A DNA stretch of 22,556 nt from JAIEPW01 sp964406035 (GTDB taxonomy: Bacteria; Acidobacteriota; Terriglobia; Bryobacterales; Bryobacteraceae), in assembly GCA_964406035.1 (NCBI GenBank), contig CAYOQB010000090.1, positions 1-22,556 of the forward strand, given 5' to 3'. Position numbers and translations under genes: made by a program. Position 1 is the stretch's first letter. Each line of letters opens with the position of its first letter. The notes beneath the pieces are model-generated. The model worked only from the letters and a program-made list of their open reading frames with translations. It searched no databases and had not been told where the DNA came from. Shown one piece after another: positions 16,447 to 22,556 of this stretch.

Positions 16447-17474
16447 TTCCGCCAGAAGAAGTAAAACACGATTAAAGCCACCAGAATCGCCAGCGCCACC
16501 TTCACCGCGCTCCAGGGACGCTCCCCCTGCACTTCACCCGTCTGCGCGTTCACCACGATCTGATACACCCGGCTCTGATACCGGTAGGCCCCGATCCACA
16601 CCGGCAGAAGGACGTGCTTGAAAGTCACGTCCGAGTAGGCGGTGTTCACCTGCCGCACGCGCTGCCGGTCCCCGCCGATCTGCCGCCGGACCTCCGCATC
16701 GATCGCCGGCCCCATCACTTCCTGTTGTGTCGCCTGCCACGCGCGCGGAAGCGGAATCTGATAACGCTGTGCCCGGAACCCAGCCAGGTATGCGGGCTCG
16801 TAATGCTTCAGCCGGTCGAGCGGCCAGGGATCGAGCGCGTGCAGATAGTTCTTCTGCACCGCGGACGTTGCCGGCATCAGCGCGTCGTCGAAGTTCCGTT
16901 GCAGCGTCCCCTGACGCCGCGACCAGCGGGTCTGGAATTGATTGTTGCGATCGCGGTAAATGTCGCCGCGCTCTCCCACCCATTCCGTTGTCGTCCGCGC
17001 GTCGAACGTCCAATACGGCAAGTAGACGCCCGTCATCCCTTGATGCCGCGCCAGCGCCTTCAGATCGTTGGGCGCGAACCACAACCCTCCGATCCAGGAC
17101 TGCACCCGCGCATCCGCCTGCCTCTTGTCCAACCCGAAGGGAAGCACGCACGCCGGTGCGATCAGCGGATCCGCCGCCTTGGGCTGCATCACCATCGGGG
17201 CGGCGCAGAACGGGCAGGACGCCGCGGCATCCGCGGGCTCGAATTCCGTCACCGAGCCGCAGCTCGCGCACGCGACTTCCAGCGCCGTGGGCGACAGCTT
17301 AACCAGATCCAGATCGCGTGAAGCGAACTGTTCCAGCGGCAGTTCTTCCAGGTGCCCGGAAGCCTCGGAGCCGATCTCAGCCGTGGTTCCGCAGTACGGG
17401 CAGCGCAGCTTCGCGACGCCGGGATCGAACACCAGCGCCGCCCCACAACCAGGACACGGAAAACGGCTGATCAC
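16443..17474 (-). CDS. tandem zinc-ribbon protein with C-terminal membrane anchor
   Basis: 343 residues. Two zinc ribbons lie at the N-terminus: Cys7/Cys10 with Cys25/Cys28 (CPGC, CPYC), and Cys69/Cys72 with Cys87/Cys90 (CASC, CPFC). The middle has a conserved-looking globular region with GVYLPYWTFDART near 149-161 and LPVWIGAYRYQSRVYQIVVN near 292-311. A single hydrophobic helix at about 323-341 ends the chain in FFWRN, a tail-anchor layout with the zinc ribbons in the cytosol. Such proteins are often labelled as replication factor Y or TFIIB-type zinc ribbon homologues by similarity of the ribbons only; no helicase motifs exist here. The GTG start overlaps the TruA stop (GTGA). Function unknown. 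Confidence 0.82.
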   Translation of the reverse strand: MISRFPCPGCGAALVFDPGVAKLRCPYCGTTAEIGSEASGHLEELPLEQFASRDLDLVKLSPTALEVACASCGSVTEFEPADAAASCPFCAAPMVMQPKAADPLIAPACVLPFGLDKRQADARVQSWIGGLWFAPNDLKALARHQGMTGVYLPYWTFDARTTTEWVGERGDIYRDRNNQFQTRWSRRQGTLQRNFDDALMPATSAVQKNYLHALDPWPLDRLKHYEPAYLAGFRAQRYQIPLPRAWQATQQEVMGPAIDAEVRRQIGGDRQRVRQVNTAYSDVTFKHVLLPVWIGAYRYQSRVYQIVVNAQTGEVQGERPWSAVKVALAILVALIVFYFFWRN

Positions 17475-18952
17475 CTTCCGCGCGGAGGTCCTCCCGGACC
17501 TCGCTTCCCGCCCGGGCCGCGCTTGTCCGGACCTCTCTTTCCGAATCCGGGTCTCCCACCCGGGCGTCCTGCACCCGGGCCGCCGGGTCCTCGTTTAGCC
17601 GGTGGCCGGCCCGAACCCCCGCCCGGTCCGGATGGTCCGCGCTTCGGCCGGTCGCCCCCGCCGCGGGGCGGACGATCGCCATAGCCGCCGCGTGGCGGAC
17701 GGTCGCTTCCGCCGCGCGGGGGGCGGTCTCCGTAACCCCCGCGATCGCCGGACGGCGGACCTTCCGGACCCCGCTTCCGCACCGGGCGATCGCCAAAGCT
17801 TGGGCCCTTGCCATAGCGGGGCCGCTCCGAACCCCGATCCTCGTCGGGGCGCGGCGGCCGCGGCGACAGTGTCGGCCGCACGGGTCCCCTCCGGTCGTCG
17901 GGACCCTTGCCGTAGGCAGGCCGCTTTGCCGGCCGCTGGTCGTCCCGCCGCTGGGGAGGCCCGCTGCGCGGCGCGCGCGGCCGGTCATCTGCCCGCACCG
18001 GCCGCTCCGATCGCTCCGGCCGCGGCGGGCGCTGCGGCAGCGGCGCGTCGCGCCAGACTCGCGTGCCGCCCTCGTCTTCGTTCTCTTGCGTCACCGTCAC
18101 CGGACGCCGCGCCGGACGCCGCTCTTCCGGCACACGCGACCTCCGGAACGTCTCTTCCTGTTCGCCCTCGGGCAGCGGCGGCAACTCATCGCCCTCTGCC
18201 GGATAGCTGACACCCTCCAGGAACAACCCCGAGGCTGGCGCTGTCCACGCCCCCACGTCCAGCTTCGGATCGCACTTGCCTTCCACCAACTGCTCGAACT
18301 GCGCCAGCGTGATCTCGCCCAGCCCCAGCTTCACCAGCGTCCCGGTCAGCCGCCGCACCATCTTCCACAGGAAATGCGACGCCTCCACCCGGAATAGCAC
18401 CAGGTGATCGTCCGTATCCACCTCGGCGCGGTCCACCACCACGATGGTCGATTCGTCCGGCCGCGAGGGGTCCTTCTGGCGGAAGCAGACGAAGTCGTGC
18501 CGCCCGGCGAGCATCGCCGCGCCGCGCGACATCAGCTCCACGTTCAGCGGTTCCTTCACCCACCACACGAACTTCTTCGACAGCGCCGTCTTCCGCGTCG
18601 AGATCTGATACAGGTACGCGCGATTCACCGCGTGATGCCGGGCGTGAAAGGCGTTGGGCGTTTCTTCCACTGCCAGCACCGCGATATCCGCGGGAAGCCG
18701 GTCATTCATCTCCCGCAGCAGGCGATCCGGATTTACGTCGCGGGTTCCCCGGATCTTCAGATGCGCCACCTGGCCAAGCGCGTGAACGCCGGCATCCGTG
18801 CGCCCGGCGCCCTGAATGTCCACCCCTTCCCGCAGATAGTCCTCGGCTGCATCGCGCAGCGCGCCCTGCACTGTCCGCGGCGCGTTCATCTGCTCCTGCC
18901 AGCCGTGGTACTTGGAGCCGTCGTATTCGATCGTAAGTTTCCAGGTTTTCAA
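17471..18952 (-). CDS. truA: tRNA pseudouridine(38-40) synthase TruA with long Arg/Gly/Pro-rich C-terminal tail
   Basis: The enzyme converts uridines 38-40 in the tRNA anticodon arm to pseudouridine. Residues 1-250 form a complete catalytic part: YDGSKYHGWQ at 10-19, GAGRTDAGVHALGQ at 48-61 with catalytic Asp53, FHARHHAVNRAYLYQI at 102-117, and SHFLWKMVRRLTGTL at 192-206. The other ~240 residues are a low-complexity, highly basic tail; normal TruA proteins stop at 245-280 residues. The frame is open throughout and ends by a coupled GTGA overlap with the zinc-ribbon gene, so the tail is not a read-through artefact. The start is a TTG at 18952 overlapping the antiporter's TGA (TTGA). Tail details are given as a separate feature. 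Confidence 0.93.
   Translation of the reverse strand: MKTWKLTIEYDGSKYHGWQEQMNAPRTVQGALRDAAEDYLREGVDIQGAGRTDAGVHALGQVAHLKIRGTRDVNPDRLLREMNDRLPADIAVLAVEETPNAFHARHHAVNRAYLYQISTRKTALSKKFVWWVKEPLNVELMSRGAAMLAGRHDFVCFRQKDPSRPDESTIVVVDRAEVDTDDHLVLFRVEASHFLWKMVRRLTGTLVKLGLGEITLAQFEQLVEGKCDPKLDVGAWTAPASGLFLEGVSYPAEGDELPPLPEGEQEETFRRSRVPEERRPARRPVTVTQENEDEGGTRVWRDAPLPQRPPRPERSERPVRADDRPRAPRSGPPQRRDDQRPAKRPAYGKGPDDRRGPVRPTLSPRPPRPDEDRGSERPRYGKGPSFGDRPVRKRGPEGPPSGDRGGYGDRPPRGGSDRPPRGGYGDRPPRGGGDRPKRGPSGPGGGSGRPPAKRGPGGPGAGRPGGRPGFGKRGPDKRGPGGKRGPGGPPRGR
17474..18199 (-). other. disordered Arg/Gly/Pro-rich tail of TruA
   Basis: Residues 252-493 of TruA. First an acidic linker (DELPPLPEGEQEE), then mixed Arg/Pro/Asp sequence with two YGKGP motifs (347-351, 380-384), then an RGG-like block with GDRPPRGG units (about 405-432), then Gly/Pro/Lys/Arg repeats (KRGPGG-type) to the end. 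The composition resembles RGG-box tails of RNA helicases and other RNA-binding proteins. RNA binding is an inference. Confidence 0.8.
17657..17740 (-). repeat. tandem coding repeat, GDRPPRGG units
   Basis: Residues 405-432 of TruA consist of three imperfect units ending in DRPPRGG. At DNA level the units differ at third positions (for example CCACGC versus CCCCGC), so the peptide is better conserved than the bases, which suggests selection on the protein. Confidence 0.65.
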
Positions 18953-20223
18953 TGGTGTGTTACCGCCGCGATCGGCGCCGTCCCGTCATCAATGCGTTCC
19001 TTGTTGGCGAAGATCTTTTGGTACAGCGCGCGCACCGGACGCCGCTCCGCCAGCGGAATCATCACCGCGCTCAACGTGATGCTGATCAGCACCACCATAT
19101 AGGTGAAGTTCCTCACCGTCTCGCCGCCGTCGATTCCCCGCTCCACGATCATTCCCGCCAGCACGGCCGAAACCAGCCCTTTGGGGACCATCAGCGAGGC
19201 GATCCCCAGGTCGAACCAACTGGCGTTCTCCCGGAATACGGTCAGGCGGACGATCACCAGCCGCGCCAGATAAACCACCGCGCAGAACGCCCCCGCCCAC
19301 AGGATCAGATTGAGATCCTGCAGCCGGATGGAAACGCCCATGTAGACGAAGAAGAAGATTTTCAGCAGGAAAAGGAATTCCAGGAAGAAAGAAACGTCCG
19401 CCGAGCCCAGCGTGCCCAACTGCCGCTCGCGGAACAGCCGCAGGCCCTGCAGCGGAAGAAACTGGTAGTTGGTGAGAGTCGCGCCGAACGCCAGCGCGGC
19501 GATCGCCCCGCTGAATCCCATCGCGTCCGCGACCCCGAACAGAATGAACACTACCGCCAGCGTGGTGAACGCCGTGTTGGGGAACTGCCGTACGCGGTCG
19601 AGCACCAGCAGCCAGCCCAGGCCTCCCGCCAGCCCAATAGCCGCCGCCATCAGCAAGGACGCCACGATGTGCCCCACCATCTTCAGCGGCTCCACCCGCC
19701 CCACCGCGGCGCCTTCCAGCAATCCCAGCAGAATGACGATGCAGAGCACGTCGCCCAGCGCCGATTCCAGCACCAGCACCGTCCCCATCGGGTCCGGCAT
19801 CTTCATCGATTTCACCAGCGCGATCACCACCGCCGCCGAAGTTCCACCCAGCACCACTCCTGTGCATCCGGCCAGCAGCGCGCTCATCCCCAGGCCGTAG
19901 TAAGCCACCGCGAATCCCGCCGCCACGGTCACCCCGAACGTGATCAGCGTCAGCCGGACAATCGGCGTAATGACTCTCACCAGCACCTTGGGGTCCAGCG
20001 CGATCCCGCTCTCGAACAGAATCACGATCAGCGCCAGTTGGCTCATCACGCTGCCCACCCGGCCGAAGTCGCGCGGCGTCACCAGGTGCAACACCGGGCC
20101 CAGCAGAATTCCCAGCAGCATCAGCGGCAGCACGTCCGGGATTCTGGTGCGCAGAAACAGCGCTGTAAAAAAGTGCGCCAGAAAGACAAGCAGGCCGATA
20201 CCAAGGATGATTTCGGCGATCAT
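18949..20223 (-). CDS. cation/proton antiporter, CPA superfamily
   Basis: 424 residues with about 12 membrane helices. Family landmarks: VLPLMLLGILLGPVL at 31-45, ILFESGIALD at 68-77, the discontinuous-helix segment GGTSAAVV at 126-133, and LESALGDVLCIV at 152-163 with Asp158, the position of the acidic ion-binding residues of CPA transporters. It exchanges Na+ or K+ for H+ across the inner membrane; which ion cannot be told. No RCK/TrkA-N domain follows, so it is not a full Kef protein. The ATG at 20223 is chosen: it begins with the first helix and lies 4 bases after the formimidoyltransferase stop, whereas the longer reading adds 14 polar residues inside that gene. The stop TGA overlaps TruA's TTG start. 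Confidence 0.88.
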   Translation of the reverse strand: MIAEIILGIGLLVFLAHFFTALFLRTRIPDVLPLMLLGILLGPVLHLVTPRDFGRVGSVMSQLALIVILFESGIALDPKVLVRVITPIVRLTLITFGVTVAAGFAVAYYGLGMSALLAGCTGVVLGGTSAAVVIALVKSMKMPDPMGTVLVLESALGDVLCIVILLGLLEGAAVGRVEPLKMVGHIVASLLMAAAIGLAGGLGWLLVLDRVRQFPNTAFTTLAVVFILFGVADAMGFSGAIAALAFGATLTNYQFLPLQGLRLFRERQLGTLGSADVSFFLEFLFLLKIFFFVYMGVSIRLQDLNLILWAGAFCAVVYLARLVIVRLTVFRENASWFDLGIASLMVPKGLVSAVLAGMIVERGIDGGETVRNFTYMVVLISITLSAVMIPLAERRPVRALYQKIFANKERIDDGTAPIAAVTHH

Positions 20224-20227
20224 AGAC

Positions 20228-21124
20228 TTACGAGTATAGCTTGAGCCCGGCGATACGCCGTTCAATAACCCGCTCCTGAGTGAAGTTGCGGGCTCGCTCG
20301 TAGAATCGCGGCGCCGTCCGGTATGCCGCCTCCGGTACGAACCCGATCAGCTCCGGCGCGCGGATCGCCGTTCCCAAGCGGGCCGCTTCCGCCTGAATCG
20401 TTTCATACACTTGCTCCACGGGGATCTCGCGGAAGCGAGTCAGGTTCATTGATACCTGAGCGCAACCTCGCGACGGCAGAAACAGCCCCATCGCCTTTAC
20501 GAACGGAAACCCGCCGGAGGATTCCCGGACCCGCGCCGCGATGGCCCGCGCGACCCCAGCGTCCGCGCTCTCCAGGTCGATGTTGAACGCGATCAGGAAG
20601 TCGCGGGCGCCGACGCAGCTCGCCCCCGCGGTGGGATGCACGCGCGTGCCGCCCACGTCCGGAATGTGCGACGCTACATCGCCGAGCAACTGCTCGAACC
20701 CCTTGCGCCGCACTTTCTCCAGGCGCCGCCGCTCCGGCGTGCGCGCCGCCGCTTCGTAGAAGAAAACCGGAATGGCCCATTTCTCGTGAATCTCCGCCCC
20801 GGCGCGATGCGCCACCGCCGCGCACTCCGCCAGGTCCGATCCGTCCAGCGGCACGAACGGAATCACGTCCGCCGCTCCCACCCTCGGATGCACCCCCTCG
20901 TGCGATCGCAAATCAATGAGTTCCGCCGCCTTACCCGCTCCCCGGACCGCGCCCGCCAGCACGCTTTCCGCTTCGCCCGCGAACGTCACCACCGCCCGGT
21001 TGTGATCCCAATCCGCTTCCCAGCCGAGCAGCAGCACCCCCGGCGTGGCCCGGATCGCCTCCACGATCGCTTCCACCTTGCGGAGGTCCCGTCCCTCCGA
21101 AAAATTGGGAACGCACTCGATCAT
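20228..21124 (-). CDS. ftcD: glutamate formimidoyltransferase
   Basis: 298 residues. The enzyme moves the formimino group from N-formimino-L-glutamate to tetrahydrofolate in histidine degradation, linking it to the one-carbon pool. Seen: the N-terminal MIECVPNFSEG, DWDHNRAVVTFAG near 39-51, RSHEGVHPRVGAADVIPFVPL near 73-93, and GGTRVHPTAGASCVGARDFLIAFN near 158-181. The length matches a stand-alone transferase without the cyclodeaminase domain found in the fused mammalian protein. The ATG is the first possible start, as an in-frame TGA lies four codons upstream. No other histidine-degradation gene is in the window; instead it heads a run with the antiporter, TruA and the zinc-ribbon protein. 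Confidence 0.92.
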   Translation of the reverse strand: MIECVPNFSEGRDLRKVEAIVEAIRATPGVLLLGWEADWDHNRAVVTFAGEAESVLAGAVRGAGKAAELIDLRSHEGVHPRVGAADVIPFVPLDGSDLAECAAVAHRAGAEIHEKWAIPVFFYEAAARTPERRRLEKVRRKGFEQLLGDVASHIPDVGGTRVHPTAGASCVGARDFLIAFNIDLESADAGVARAIAARVRESSGGFPFVKAMGLFLPSRGCAQVSMNLTRFREIPVEQVYETIQAEAARLGTAIRAPELIGFVPEAAYRTAPRFYERARNFTQERVIERRIAGLKLYS

Positions 21125-21128
21125 TCCT

Positions 21129-21923
21129 GTGCATCATAGAAGATTGAAGGACTCCCGCAAATCGCCGCGGCAGCAGAAGACCTTGGAGCGCGTTATTTCC
21201 AAAGCGGGGCTCGGCTCTCGCAGCGAAGCCCGAAGCTGGATCCACGCCGGCCGCGTCACCGTCAACGGCCGCCGCACCGAGAATCCCGACCAGTGGATCG
21301 ACTTCGCGCGCGACCAGGTCCTGTTCGACGGCAAGCCGCTCGAATCCGAAGATAAGGTTTACTTCCTGCTCTACAAGCCCAAAGGCTACCTGACCACCTA
21401 CAAAGACCCGGAGGGCCGCCCCACCGTCTATGACCTGCTCGCCGGCGTCGAACAGTTCGTCTCCCCCATCGGCCGCCTCGACCAGGACACCAGCGGCCTG
21501 CTGCTGCTCACCAACGACACCCAGCTCGGCGAGCGCCTGACCAATCCCGAGTACAAGATCCCGAAGACCTACCTGGTGAAGGCCTCCACCTTACTGTCGG
21601 ATGAGCAGTTGGATCAACTTCGCCGCGGCGTGGAGCTTTCCGACGGTCCCACGCGTCCAGCAGTTGTGACCCGCGTCCGCGATTCGGGCAAGTACACGCA
21701 CTTTGAAGTGATCCTGACCGAGGGCCGTAACCGCCAGGTGCGGCGGATGGTGGAGGCGGTGGGAGCGAAAGTTTTGAAGCTGGTCCGCACCCGCATCGGC
21801 CCGCTGGAGCTCGGCGGGCTGGAGATCGGCACGTTTCGCGAGCTCAGCGCCGCGGAAGTAACCGCGTTGCGGCGCCTGGCGGGATTGCAACGAACCGCCG
21901 CGCGCGGAAACCGGAGACAATAG
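21129..21923 (+). CDS. pseudouridine synthase, RsuA/RluB/RluE/RluF family
   Basis: About 264 residues with the GTG start. An S4 RNA-binding domain (about 18-52: KTLERVISKAGLGSRSEARSW...GRVTVNGRRT) precedes the catalytic domain, with the family motif GRLDQDTSGLLLLTND at 115-130 and catalytic Asp118. Also visible are LLYKPKGYLTT at 80-90 and GRNRQVRRM near the C-terminus. It makes pseudouridine in rRNA; RluB (23S U2605) is the best guess by overall look, but RsuA-type activity cannot be excluded. Starts: GTG at 21129 or TTG at 21144; both have weak ribosome binding sites. Longer readings would run into the divergent ftcD gene. Together with TruA, this is the second pseudouridine synthase within 4 kb. 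Confidence 0.88.
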   Translation: MHHRRLKDSRKSPRQQKTLERVISKAGLGSRSEARSWIHAGRVTVNGRRTENPDQWIDFARDQVLFDGKPLESEDKVYFLLYKPKGYLTTYKDPEGRPTVYDLLAGVEQFVSPIGRLDQDTSGLLLLTNDTQLGERLTNPEYKIPKTYLVKASTLLSDEQLDQLRRGVELSDGPTRPAVVTRVRDSGKYTHFEVILTEGRNRQVRRMVEAVGAKVLKLVRTRIGPLELGGLEIGTFRELSAAEVTALRRLAGLQRTAARGNRRQ

Positions 21924-21939
21924 GCACTAGCAGTTCTTT

Positions 21940-22556
21940 ATGTCGGATCTACTCAGCCCCCGCATCGGCAAAACCGGACACATGGTGGTGATGCCCTCAT
22001 CGCTCGAAGAACCTCGCCGGCCGCGCGGGTTGTTCTGGGTTTTCTTGCTGTGCTTCTTCGGCTACCTGTTGACCACCTTCGCCGCGCTGATCGTCGCCTT
22101 CCTGTGGCGCGCTCAGAACCAGGCTTTCTGGCAGCCCGTAACCCTGCCCAGCCTGATGCTCTGGTCGAGCGCGGTGATCGTTCTCAGCAGCGCCACCATG
22201 GAGACCGCTCACCAGCTTTACCGCAAGGGCCGCCACCTGATGTTTCAGCGCTGGATGGTGTTCACGGCGATGCTCGGCGTCGGGTTCCTGGTCCTGCAAA
22301 CTCTCGCCTGGCGGCAGCTCTTCGCGCAAGGCGCCTTCATGGACTCTAACCCGCACGCCTCGTTTTACTACGTGTTCACGGGCGGGCACGGCGTGCACCT
22401 GATCGGCGGATTGGGAGCTCTGGCCTGGGTCCTGTACCGGACGCGGAATCCGCTGTCGCCGCGGCGGCGGGAGACTCTCGCCGTAGTCTCGTGGTACTGG
22501 CACGTGATGGGGATCCTGTGGCTGATCCTGTTCTTCGTGCTCAGCGTGTACAGCTC
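21940..22556 (+). CDS. heme-copper oxidase subunit III, C-terminus cut off by window end
   Basis: 205 complete codons of a cytochrome c or quinol oxidase subunit III, a membrane subunit that supports the proton-pumping terminal oxidase. Five hydrophobic helices are visible at about 31-55, 69-90, 106-125, 143-165 and 181-203. Conserved features: SSATMETAHQLYRKG at 83-97 with the Glu88 typical of subunit III, FYYVFTGGHGVHLIGG at 142-157, and VSWYWHVMGILWLILFFVL at 183-201. The end of the last helix suggests that only a few residues are missing. It starts 16 bases after the pseudouridine synthase stop. No other oxidase gene is inside the window; partners may follow downstream. Confidence 0.88.
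   Translation, partial: MSDLLSPRIGKTGHMVVMPSSLEEPRRPRGLFWVFLLCFFGYLLTTFAALIVAFLWRAQNQAFWQPVTLPSLMLWSSAVIVLSSATMETAHQLYRKGRHLMFQRWMVFTAMLGVGFLVLQTLAWRQLFAQGAFMDSNPHASFYYVFTGGHGVHLIGGLGALAWVLYRTRNPLSPRRRETLAVVSWYWHVMGILWLILFFVLSVYS

Noticed and set aside
17639..17760. Repeated GC-rich units considered as a CRISPR or REP-like DNA repeat
   Set aside because: The units are in frame and code for DRPPRGG repeats of TruA with synonymous variation and no spacers of constant length.
18952..20244. 430-codon plus-strand open frame opposite the antiporter
   Set aside because: Extreme His/Gln/Arg composition typical of the antisense of a membrane protein gene; the minus-strand antiporter is well supported.
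20224..20265. 14-residue N-terminal extension of the antiporter
   Set aside because: It lies inside ftcD, has polar sequence before the first helix and no ribosome binding site; ATG at 20223 fits the operon spacing.
21045..21128. N-terminal extension of the pseudouridine synthase
   Set aside because: It overlaps the start of the divergent ftcD gene and adds sequence unlike the family before the S4 domain.

Overview
The window is a gene-dense stretch of high-GC bacterial DNA with 19 complete protein genes, one gene cut by each window edge, and no RNA gene, insertion sequence or CRISPR array that I can see. No stretch without a gene exceeds about 160 bases. The gene set (ECF sigma factor plus FecR/zinc-finger membrane protein, ABC-2 exporters, DUF1572 DinB-like protein, TruA with a long Arg/Gly tail, stand-alone formimidoyltransferase) looks like Acidobacteriota, perhaps the Solibacter/Bryobacter group. 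That placement is a judgement from gene content, not a search result.

Region 1 (1-7658): a truncated dTDP-4-dehydrorhamnose reductase gene on the minus strand faces a plus-strand operon of six genes: ECF sigma factor, a transmembrane zinc-finger/FecR protein with a large DUF3352-like outer part (probable anti-sigma factor and sensor), and two ATPase/permease pairs of ABC-2 type. All junctions are tight or overlapping. The second permease carries a small SmpA/OmlA (BamE)-like domain in an extracytoplasmic loop. The natural reading is a self-regulated envelope-export operon whose sigma factor is held by the FecR protein.

Region 2 (7659-13008): a minus-strand polytopic GT-C-like membrane protein, a plus-strand metallophosphoesterase, a minus-strand persulfide-dioxygenase-like MBL protein with two rhodanese domains, and a minus-strand RES-type toxin-antitoxin pair with an unusually long antitoxin.

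Region 3 (13009-16446): a second ABC-2 ATPase/permease operon on the plus strand, then a DinB-like protein (minus) and a GNAT acetyltransferase (plus).

Region 4 (16443-21124, minus strand): four translationally packed genes in the order glutamate formimidoyltransferase, CPA-type cation/proton antiporter, TruA with a ~240-residue Arg/Gly/Pro-rich tail, and a tail-anchored double zinc-ribbon protein. Region 5 (21129-22556, plus): an RsuA/RluB-family pseudouridine synthase and a heme-copper oxidase subunit III cut by the window end.

Two layout features stand out. Genes on the same strand overlap by 1-4 bases at most junctions. All four convergent gene pairs abut or share their stop codons, leaving no room for conventional terminators. 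I found no clearly new defence or mobile system. The most interesting items are the TruA tail, the BamE-like insertion in an ABC permease, the sigma/anti-sigma/ABC operon and the RES toxin-antitoxin variant.
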